DNA from: Chrysochromulina tobinii
Lineage: Eukaryota > Haptophyta > Prymnesiales > Chrysochromulinaceae
Length of the DNA stretch: 33,295 nucleotides
Direction: 5' to 3'
Assembly (NCBI GenBank): GCA_001275005.1
Contig: JWZX01003195.1
Coordinates: 1 to 33,295, forward strand
The first letter of the stretch is position 1, and every line of letters begins with the position of its first letter. The notes below the pieces were generated by a model. The model was not told where the DNA came from, searched no databases, and worked only from the letters and a program-made list of their open reading frames with translations. Positions 9,480 to 16,075 of the stretch are shown here, piece after piece. The position numbers and the translations under genes were made by a program.

Positions 9480-9611
9480 TCACATACTAGCTAGCAGCTG
9501 TAAAAACATGTCGCTGCCAGGAATGCGCGCGGCGATGAAGTTGATGGACTCGCCGTCGAATGGTGCCAGGCCATACATGTGGAAGAGACGGTAAGCGGCG
9601 CTAACTCGCAT
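9480..9611 (-). pseudogene. Fragment resembling the N-terminus of class II aldolase/adducin domain
   Basis: A second frame over the 3' part of the small gene encodes a 43-residue peptide. Its core, SAAYRLFHMYGLAPFD, followed by INFIAARIPGSDMFL, strongly resembles the start of class II aldolase/adducin domains (AxYRLxxxxGxxx...HISARxPG...FLI). The usual continuation (INPxG, TASxLV) is absent and a stop follows at 9480-9482. It could be a decayed aldolase gene, or a real terminal exon reached from the upstream frame by splicing or a frameshift that I could not reconstruct. Confidence 0.45.
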
Positions 9612-9973
9612 CTCGTCTTGTTTTCTACGTGGGCGGCCTCCAACGCGTGCCACGCTGTGCCATCAGCGACGATGGATACATTGGACAATGGCAAGCGCAC
9701 CCCACCTTCTTCGACCAGCAAGGCGATTGGGGCGTCCAGGCGTTTGCTGACAAGGTCCAAGACATCAGCGATTGCTAGGTCCCTATCGACCTCGATCACG
9801 GTTGAGCATGGTCCGTTCTCATTGATGATCTTAGGCTCCTCTCGATGCACGTAAAGCGTCACAAAGTCAGAGTAGGCAAGCGGCAGAAGAATCAACGTGA
9901 GGAGGATCACGCATGGCCCGCTCATCCTCAAGCCAGGCCCCAACACCATGTACTTCATCAGGCCACTGTGCAT
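9491..9973 (-). CDS. Small membrane-anchored hypothetical protein (3' end uncertain)
   Basis: The open frame gives 160 residues. After MHSGLMKYMVLGPGLRM a hydrophobic segment CVILLTLILLPLAYS (about 21-35) looks like a signal anchor. It is followed by about 75 residues that look like a folded domain (STVIEVDRDLAIADVLDLVS ... VSIVADGTAWHALEAAHV), with an alternating pattern reminiscent of a ubiquitin-like beta-grasp, though I cannot assign a family. From about residue 120 the frame becomes low-quality (TCMAWHHSTASPSTSS) exactly where a class II aldolase-like peptide is readable in another frame. The true gene may therefore change frame there or end differently. The final exon, if spliced, is not resolved. 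Confidence 0.5.
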   Translation of the reverse strand: MHSGLMKYMVLGPGLRMSGPCVILLTLILLPLAYSDFVTLYVHREEPKIINENGPCSTVIEVDRDLAIADVLDLVSKRLDAPIALLVEEGGVRLPLSNVSIVADGTAWHALEAAHVENKTRCELAPLTVSSTCMAWHHSTASPSTSSPRAFLAATCFYSC

Positions 9974-10150
9974 GAATGTGGGCGTGTCACATGGTCAGTC
10001 CGGGGCGACCCCAGGAAAATTCGATGTTTGGCGCCGTTCCGGGCGCCGATCGGTACTTGTACGAGGTTTAAACCTCGCTGCGAAACATGCGTGAAGTAAC
10101 CGTCTGAGTCTGAGTTCGCTCCACGCCGATGCGCGGCAATACAAATCGGC

Positions 10151-11022
10151 CTACCGACCTCGAACCAGCTGCATGTCACGGAATTTCGTCGTCCTGCGCT
10201 GGAACGCGACGAGCAACTTGAACTTGATGTAGGTGAAGGCGAAGTCGAGGACGATGAGCGAAAATCCCATGCTGGTACACCTGCGCACTCGCGAGCATGG
10301 CGCATCGATACGTGAGAAGAAGGACATTCAGAGGAGAGCCATGACCACCGCGCGCGCGCTGGTGCATTCTCTGGGCAGCGGGCGCACCAGCTGGAGAGCA
10401 GCATGATCCAGTTGCGCCCATCGAGTACCGCGAGCAGCACGCACAGCATCATGAAGCCCAGCGTCCAGTACTGGATGATCTGCCACTGCAGGTTGAGCGC
10501 GTCGAGCCAGCCCACGTTGGCATGGTCGTGATGCACCTTGCCCGAGAAGAAGCGGATGGCGAGCTTCATGAGCTGCTGTACGCCCTTGGAGATGAGCAGC
10601 GTCCATAGCGACGAGGTCAGCCCCTGCAGCGACGACAGCTTCACGCGCGGCCGAAAGATAGCCTTCCAATAAAGCATTGCGAGCGTGGACACGGCGAGCG
10701 AGAGGAAGCGCTCAGAGCGGCTCCGTCGGTTGTGCCGCTTACCGCGCACGACGCAGCCGAGAAGCTGATGGTGCTCGCACGCAAAGTCCCACCACTGCAC
10801 ATGCACGCCGTCGGCCGAGTCCTCTCCGATCAGTGCAGGGCCCTCGTCGATACCGCGTGAGCGGCTGCCGCTATCGCGCCAGCGCTCGGCCGTCGCGTAG
10901 GCGCCGACGGCGAAGACGAGGAGCACGTCCTGCGGCGCGAGTCCAACGCGCGCGACCAGCAGCCACAGCAGCACTGAGCTGCTCACGAGCACCGCCGCGG
11001 TCGTTAGTCGATGACTCGGCAT
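10151..11022 (-). CDS. Multi-spanning membrane protein of unknown function, one intron
   Basis: The CDS is complement(join(10151..10280,10388..11022)), 254 residues. Hydrophobic segments occur at about 5-25 (TTAAVLVSSSVLLWLLVARV), 28-46, 110-125, 138-165 and 185-208, and again across the splice junction (SLIVLDFAFTYIKFKLLVAF), suggesting five or six membrane helices. The region between helices 2 and 3 contains a Trp/His/Cys-bearing loop (WWDFACEHHQLLGCVV) and a basic run KRHNRRSRSERF. Without splicing, the frame degenerates into Ser-rich shadow sequence after LLSSW. With the intron removed, coding continues as CTSMGFSLIVLDF to a TAG at 10151. I recognise no family. Start chosen at ATG 11022, immediately before the first helix. 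Confidence 0.65.
10281..10387 (-). other. Intron of the multi-spanning membrane protein gene (107 bp, phase 2)
   Basis: On the minus strand the donor is CTG|GTGCGCCCG and the acceptor GTGCGCAG|GTGTACC. Removal joins two frames that both have membrane-protein character and yields a clean terminal exon. Inferred from coding pattern and canonical borders. Confidence 0.75.
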
Positions 11023-11110
11023 CGCACAGGCGCAAAACACGAAAAGTTCACTTGGGCGCCGTGTTGGTTTATCGATGTATATTGTTTTCATCGCACAAGA
11101 ACTCTGAGCC

Positions 11111-12253
11111 TCAAGTCCAATCGCTTGCCGCGCCGGCCTCCAGCCACAGCTCCCGCAGGCTCACGGATGGGGCAGCACCAGAGTCACCTGCTTCACCGTC
11201 CACCTCGACCTCGTGGTCGTTCCAGCACCTTGCGAGCGCCGTGTCGTACACGCGGAAGGCCGGCGAGTCGTCACCCAGCATGAGCCGCGCCGCCTCGCGC
11301 GCTCGCTCCGCCCACGCGCGCGCGGCCCGTCGGTACGTGGCCGCGCGCTCGTCGAGCGTCTCTAAAGGCACGCGCAGCGTCCGACCCTCTGCTTGGCCGC
11401 TGACTTGGTTGGCTCGGGCACGCGATGTGAGCCTCGAGAGGGCGGCGCTCGCGTGGTCGCAGAACTCGACGCACGCTTGCAGCACGAGCTCCGTCGTGCC
11501 GCCGATCAGGCCGTCGGGAGGGCTCTCGAGCGCGAGCAGCTGCAGCAGCCGCGCCTGCTCTCTGAGGACCTCTGCTGGTTCTGTGCTCATGAGAGCCGCA
11601 GGCGTGCCTCGAGCGTTGAGTGCCTCGGCGAGTGCCCCAGCGTTGCCTAGCGTGGCTAGGCGTGCCTCGCTCGCGCTCAGCTCCTCGCCAGTCAGCGCAC
11701 ACTTTGCGCACGAGCATTCAAAGCCGAATGACTCGCGTAGTCGCTGCCGCCGCTGCTCCCTCCGCGCGAGAAACCCGAGGTAGTTGATGGTAATCTCGTC
11801 GCCCGAACGGATGCGCCGCGTCGCGTGCACTGTCAGCCGGCCGGGAGGCGGCTCGTCGCTGCTCTGTGCGGCTGCTGCTGTGACTGGTGTGGCTGCCCAT
11901 TGGAAGCACGCGCACGCGTCGCAAGAGTGGTTCAATCGGCTCGCCCGGTAGTAGATGGCGCCGTACAGCTGCGAACGCCATCGAAACGGGATTCCGTTCG
12001 TTTGCGCGATGCCATCGGCTGTCTTAGCTTCGCCGTAGCCGGCGTTCTGCGAGAGCTCGAAGAACTTTGCTCGGTCCTCGGCAGCAAGGTTGTCGACCGA
12101 GCTTTGGAGTACCGAGAGTGGGATGCCGGCCCCGTCAATGCGCGCGACGAGTAGCGGCGCCTCGGCGAGAAGCCGCTCGCCTGGCTCGATGTCGCGTGCG
12201 GCTATGACGCCGAGGCCACGGCCCTCGAGGGTCGCGTAGGTGAAGGCTGACAT
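11111..12253 (-). CDS. SET-domain protein, SMYD-like lysine methyltransferase
   Basis: SET proteins methylate lysines of histones or other proteins using SAM. The 380-residue product has the whole SET signature. GRGLGVIAARDIEPGERLLAE (12-32) is SET-N. SRLNHSCDACACF (105-117) holds the NHSC motif that binds SAM and shapes the active site. GDEITINYLGF (151-161) contains the catalytic Tyr. The post-SET cysteines are ECSCAKC (179-185). There is no MYND zinc finger, and the C-terminal 170 residues are alpha-helical, as in SMYD/SET5-type enzymes. Start is ATG 12253; the frame extends 16 codons further upstream without family resemblance. No intron. Divergent from the MBD gene across 298 bp; whether they cooperate is inference. 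Confidence 0.86.
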   Translation of the reverse strand: MSAFTYATLEGRGLGVIAARDIEPGERLLAEAPLLVARIDGAGIPLSVLQSSVDNLAAEDRAKFFELSQNAGYGEAKTADGIAQTNGIPFRWRSQLYGAIYYRASRLNHSCDACACFQWAATPVTAAAAQSSDEPPPGRLTVHATRRIRSGDEITINYLGFLARREQRRQRLRESFGFECSCAKCALTGEELSASEARLATLGNAGALAEALNARGTPAALMSTEPAEVLREQARLLQLLALESPPDGLIGGTTELVLQACVEFCDHASAALSRLTSRARANQVSGQAEGRTLRVPLETLDERAATYRRAARAWAERAREAARLMLGDDSPAFRVYDTALARCWNDHEVEVDGEAGDSGAAPSVSLRELWLEAGAASDWT

Positions 12254-12551
12254 GACTGGAGCGCCGCGCGCGCCGCGCCGTTCGCGGACGCTACGCCGCA
12301 AAATCGAGCGCGCCGCAGTTTGTCGATAGGAACTAGAAAGCGAACAGGACGCTCACCCGTCACCGACAGTCGTTGACTCCAGCAATCCTGATAGCTTTTC
12401 AACACGTCAGCACCCGTCTGTTTCGTCAGCATTTCCCACTGTTTCAGGTCCCGCCAACTTTTTGAGCTGCGAGAAGCGCCCGCACTATCCTTTACCCGCC
12501 AAGTAGAGCGGCCCTCGCCTGCCGCCCATCTTGCGTCGTTCGAGCGCTCCG
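12254..12551. promoter_or_regulatory. 298-bp divergent promoter region between SET and MBD genes
   Basis: The two start codons face apart, so both promoters lie here. The interval is somewhat less GC-rich than the coding sequence and contains no further open frame of note. No core promoter motif is recognisable. Confidence 0.4.
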
Positions 12552-14774
12552 ATGACATCCATTATGCACGCCGACGTGCCCAGTGCGCTGCCCAATACGC
12601 CTGCGCCGCCGACCGACCTGAGCGAGGACCCTGCAGACGCGGCGCTCGCCCTCATGTCCTTCTTCTGCGCCCCGCGCGTCGAGGCGCCCACTGCCACCTT
12701 CGGCACGCCCGAAGAGAGCATCGATATGGACGATGCGGTTGACTCCGACTCCGAGACCAACCCCAGGCTGGCGCGCGTTCGTAGCACGGACACGACGGAC
12801 ACGTGCAACGTCATGGAGGGCGTCTCCGCGATCGCCATGCCGGCGCAGCTTGCCATGCTGGCCGCCAAGGGCCTGTCGAGCAACGGGCCAAAGGACCGGC
12901 GCCAGATGAAGCGCGAGCACGCGCACAAACTCGCCATGATTCAGGACGAGGACGAGGACGAGGACGATCAGGAGCAGCAGCAGCAGCCGGAGCACAAGGA
13001 GGTGCGACGGCACTGGAGCGGCGTTGCCCGTGGGCCGGCGCCAGTGCCGGCGGGCGTGAGCGCGAGCGAGGCGGAGGCGGAGCGGCGGCTGCGCATGAAC
13101 CACCTGCGCCGTTGCAACGAGGACATGCGCATCCTGATGCTCGGCTGGTCATCAATCGAGGTGCGCGAGCCAGGCAAAATGCCTCACTTTGTGTACGAGC
13201 ACCCCACCCTCGGACGCGCGCGCTCGAAAAAGGAGATCTTCCGGCTGCACAAGGGCGAGAAGCTCGACTTCAGCTCGGAGGTCGCCGTCGTCGTCAGCGA
13301 GCGTGTGCGCCAGCTCCGCCAAGAGTTGGTCCCCACTGCCGTCCCTGGCGTATCCAAATGCCCCAGGGACGCCGACGGTGCCGATGGCCCCGGCGGGGCG
13401 AGCGCGGCGCCGTATCGGGCATGCCCCAGGGACGCCGACGGTGCCGATGGCCCCGGCGGGGCAAGCGCGGCGCCGTATCGGGCGAGTGCCGCGCGGGCGG
13501 CGGCCGGCTCGGGCGTCAGCCGGCCTGGCTCATCGGTCGGCCGTGGCTCGTCTGTCGCGAGTGCTCGCGGCGATGACGACGTCGCCGACGAGCGCGACCT
13601 CGAGGACGAGGACGAGGACGACGACCGGGTGGGCTCGCGCGCTGGCTCGTGTGCTCCCGGCCTGACCGCCGCCTCTGCCGCCGCAGCGTCGGTGAGCGTC
13701 TGGCGCGGCAAGCGGCGTGCATGCGTGCGCCCGACGGCGCCAACGGTGGTGCCTCCTTCCGTTCCTAATTTGGGACGAAACCTCAAGCAGCCGAATCCTC
13801 AAGCGCATCTCCCCACAGCGCATCTCGCCACTGCGCATCTCCCCACAGCGCATCTCCCGACGCCATTAGGTCTTGTCGCTGCGGCGGTGCCGACGAGTAC
13901 CGGCTCGTCGCGCTCGTCGTCGGCCATAGGCGGCCGTTACTCCGGCTCACCCGCGCTCTGGCGCTCCGCCTCGCTCGATGCGATGGTCGCCGCCGCCGCG
14001 CTCGCCGAAGAACCGCTCGACACGGCGCTCTCCGAAGAGCCGCTCGACGCAGCCTCTGCGGAGCACTACCCGTCGTCGTCGGAGCTTTCGCCCTACCCGC
14101 CCGCGCTCTCTCCGCCGACGGGTAGTGCGTCGCGTCCGTCGTCCGTGGGCATGATCTTCGGGTTTCGTCGGGAGGGCTCCCAGCCAGGCTGCAGCGGCGC
14201 TGAGGCTGATACAGCCGCCGCGCCTCCCGTGCTGAGCGCGCAGCTCGCTCCTGCCTCTGCCGATGCGGCGCCCAGGGCATCGCCCCGGGCCGTCTGGCGG
14301 GCCTCGCCGCTCGTGGCGGAGCTCCTGCGGCCGGTGGGCGTGGAGCCGCACGCGCCGCACGCGCCCGTTGCCGCGATGGCGCTCGCCGCCCCAAGCCGCC
14401 ACGCAGCCCCCCTCCTTGCGGCGGAGCTCAACGAAGTCGAGGCGGCAGCTGCAACCGAGGCCGAGACCGGCACTGGGCCAATGCCCGGGGAGGCCAGCAC
14501 TCAGGTGGACTTGAGCGCGCCGTCCGCGACGTGGCTCGCGCCGCCCGTGCGGCCCGTGCAGACCCTGCCGCCGCCGCCGCTGCCGCTCAGCCAACGTGCC
14601 CATAACTCGACGTTGAGCTTCTCGCGGCTGCCGCCGGTGCTGGAGCATGGTCTGGTGGTCGGGCTCAAGCGCGCGCGCGAGGGCGGCATCGAGGGCGAGG
14701 CCGATGACGGCAACCTCGAGACGTCCCCGCAGACGTGCGGGAAGAAGATCCTCGCGGCCTCGCGATGGAACTAA
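12552..14774 (+). CDS. Methyl-CpG-binding-domain (MBD/TAM-like) protein
   Basis: The 740-residue product is mostly disordered, with one folded-looking segment at about 193-240: MRILMLGWSSIEVREPGK followed by FVYEHPTLGRARSKKEIFRL. This matches the MBD/TAM pattern of GW, a basic or gly turn, Y.P.G and RSK..I. MBD proteins read methylated CpG DNA and recruit chromatin modifiers. The N-terminal part has acidic stretches (DEDEDEDD) and a Gln run. The C-terminal part is Ala/Ser/Pro-rich with two tandem duplications. A possible basic terminal motif (LKRAREGG) lies near the end. ATG 12552 is the first Met in frame. One uninterrupted exon. The domain call rests on motif inspection only; a fold search would settle it. 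Confidence 0.62.
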   Translation: MTSIMHADVPSALPNTPAPPTDLSEDPADAALALMSFFCAPRVEAPTATFGTPEESIDMDDAVDSDSETNPRLARVRSTDTTDTCNVMEGVSAIAMPAQLAMLAAKGLSSNGPKDRRQMKREHAHKLAMIQDEDEDEDDQEQQQQPEHKEVRRHWSGVARGPAPVPAGVSASEAEAERRLRMNHLRRCNEDMRILMLGWSSIEVREPGKMPHFVYEHPTLGRARSKKEIFRLHKGEKLDFSSEVAVVVSERVRQLRQELVPTAVPGVSKCPRDADGADGPGGASAAPYRACPRDADGADGPGGASAAPYRASAARAAAGSGVSRPGSSVGRGSSVASARGDDDVADERDLEDEDEDDDRVGSRAGSCAPGLTAASAAAASVSVWRGKRRACVRPTAPTVVPPSVPNLGRNLKQPNPQAHLPTAHLATAHLPTAHLPTPLGLVAAAVPTSTGSSRSSSAIGGRYSGSPALWRSASLDAMVAAAALAEEPLDTALSEEPLDAASAEHYPSSSELSPYPPALSPPTGSASRPSSVGMIFGFRREGSQPGCSGAEADTAAAPPVLSAQLAPASADAAPRASPRAVWRASPLVAELLRPVGVEPHAPHAPVAAMALAAPSRHAAPLLAAELNEVEAAAATEAETGTGPMPGEASTQVDLSAPSATWLAPPVRPVQTLPPPPLPLSQRAHNSTLSFSRLPPVLEHGLVVGLKRAREGGIEGEADDGNLETSPQTCGKKILAASRWN
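13359..13484. repeat. 63-bp tandem duplication in the MBD gene
   Basis: Two adjacent 63-bp copies (13359-13421 and 13422-13484) differ at very few positions and encode a repeated 21-residue Gly/Ala/Asp-rich unit starting CPRDADGADGPGG. Near identity points to a recent duplication; the frame is kept. Confidence 0.85.
13803..13862. repeat. 15-bp tandem repeat in the MBD gene (four units)
   Basis: Four 15-bp units beginning GCGCAT encode AHLPT-type pentapeptides within the disordered C-terminal half of the MBD protein. Confidence 0.75.
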
Positions 14775-14928
14775 CGGTTGGCCACGCGGATTTCGGCGAC
14801 CGTTACGTGGCGACCGTTAACGCGGATTTCGGCGTGCCCGCGGCGCGAACGCCCGTGGGGACGATTCCGCCGGATGGCCGCCTCGCGTGTGGGCCTGGAG
14901 GGTCGTTACGTGGCCACCGTTACGTGGC
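14771..14928. promoter_or_regulatory. Cluster of G-box-like and MYB-like motifs
   Basis: ACGTGGC, the bZIP/G-box core known from plants, occurs at 14805-14811, 14908-14914 and 14922-14928. CCGTTA or its complement TAACGG, a MYB-type core, occurs repeatedly from 14772 to 14923, often fused as CCGTTACGTGG. A GCGGATTTCGGCG sequence is also duplicated here. The motif match is seen; regulatory function is inferred, and short repeats alone could explain it. Confidence 0.3.
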
Positions 14929-15088
14929 CACCGGGACTTGGGGCTGTTCGGGCGGTGTCAGCCGACGCACGGGTTGCGGGCGGGCCGAGGGAATGGGCAA
15001 GCCTCTGGCCTCTAGCGTGGTGCCGGAGCCAGGCGGATCTATGCACGTGCCGAGGGTCGGCGTTTAGGCGTCGTCGTGGGCATCAGCG

Positions 15089-15283
15089 GCGTCGAGAGCG
15101 CTTCCTTATTTGGGCGTCGAGAGCGCTTCCTTATTTGGGCGTCGAGAGCGCTTCCTTATTTGGGCGTCGAGAGTGCTTCCTTATTTGGGCGTCGAGAGCG
15201 CTTCCTTATTTGGGCGTCGAGAGCGCTTCCTTATTTGGGCGTCGAGAGCGCTTCCTTATTTGGGCGTCGAGATCGCTTCTTTA
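15089..15283. repeat. 25-bp tandem array, each full unit carrying a perfect CArG box
   Basis: Seven full copies of a 25-bp unit (15089-15263) plus a degenerate eighth (to 15283) occur with almost no variation; copy 4 has one C-to-T change. Every full unit ends CCTTATTTGG, which is an exact CC(A/T)6GG box, the binding sequence of SRF/MADS-box proteins. The boxes lie at 15104, 15129, 15154, 15179, 15204, 15229 and 15254. The unit is stop-free in all three plus-strand frames. It lacks a spacer/repeat organisation and is not a CRISPR array. Confidence 0.9.
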
Positions 15284-15695
15284 CGGCAGCGCCAGATGGC
15301 GTGGCAGAGAGCGCCAGATTGCGCGGCAGGGAGAGCGACACCGCATGGGGACGGGAGCACGGCGGTGTACTCACACAGAGGAGTGTGTCGCTCCGAGTGG
15401 AGACGAACAGTTCCAAATCGGGACGGAGCGAGTTTCCAAGTTTGGGGCGGCAGTCGGGGACGAAGCGAGAAGATCGCGACGCGCGACTGGCCGACACATC
15501 GACAGGGCAAAAGGCGAGACCAGCTCACGTCACCTGCGGCCTGCCATCTGGCAGGGGCCCCCGGCCCTGATCGAGGGAGTACGAGAACGTCAGGGACCAC
15601 GCGCCACACCGGCACACCGCGCTCGCGCCCCATGTGGGCGGGCAGGGGATATGTGCGCTTCTTCCCAGAGACACGACACAGGGACGGGGAGGGTA

Positions 15696-15712
15696 ACTCA
15701 TTGACTATGAGT
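15696..15712. repeat. Short inverted repeat ACTCAT-5 nt-ATGAGT
   Basis: A perfect 6-bp inverted repeat with a 5-nt TGACT spacer resembles paired bZIP half-sites. It is short enough to arise by chance. Confidence 0.35.
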
Positions 15713-16075
15713 AATGTGAGACCCCACCGAATTGAAATGGAGAGGTTATTCTGCATAAAGGTTAGCTCGTCAACCATGGTCAACTGGCGTACCGGCCAAG
15801 AAATACGACTTACGTGTTACGAGGGGACGAGCAGGCGCGACCGCGAGTGTGGAGTGAAAGGACTAAGGAGGTACAGGCTTGTTTTTCTATAGAGAATATG
15901 CAGAATGTCAAACTCGCCCTGTCTGTGGCGTATGTGAACGCGTGAACGAGCTTTCCTGGGCGGCCGCGGCGGCCGCCGCCCGCGCCCGCGCCCGCTCGCG
16001 CGCCGTGAGCTCAAGCCAGATCGGCCGCGCAGCAGAACTGGGACAGCAGAATGGTTGCTGAGGCCGACGCAAACG

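Larger units (their letters stand above)
14775..16075. other. 1.3-kb intergenic spacer between the MBD and dehydrogenase genes
   Basis: This is the longest gene-free stretch in the window. It starts with clustered ACGTGG and CCGTTA motifs (14771-14928), then holds the 25-bp array (15089-15283) and a short inverted repeat (15696-15712). The rest (15290-16075) shows no gene I can support. All three plus-strand frames through the array stay open only because the 25-bp unit contains no stop in any frame. Confidence 0.7.

Noticed and set aside
8686-9483. 265-codon minus-strand frame
   Set aside because: It lies opposite the scramblase, whose plus-strand family motifs are clear.
12803-13576. 257-codon plus-strand frame in the MBD region
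   Set aside because: It overlaps the MBD frame and is Arg/Gly/Ala shadow sequence with no domain.
15060-15300. CRISPR-like array
   Set aside because: The 25-bp units are directly contiguous with no unique spacers, and the genome is eukaryotic; it is a minisatellite.
15696-15712. AP-1-type palindrome as a firm regulatory site
   Set aside because: A 6-bp inverted repeat is expected by chance at this length; kept only as a low-confidence repeat.
14778-15892. Long plus-strand open frames through the MBD-dehydrogenase spacer
   Set aside because: They exist only because the 25-bp unit is stop-free in all frames; the flanks have no protein-like composition.
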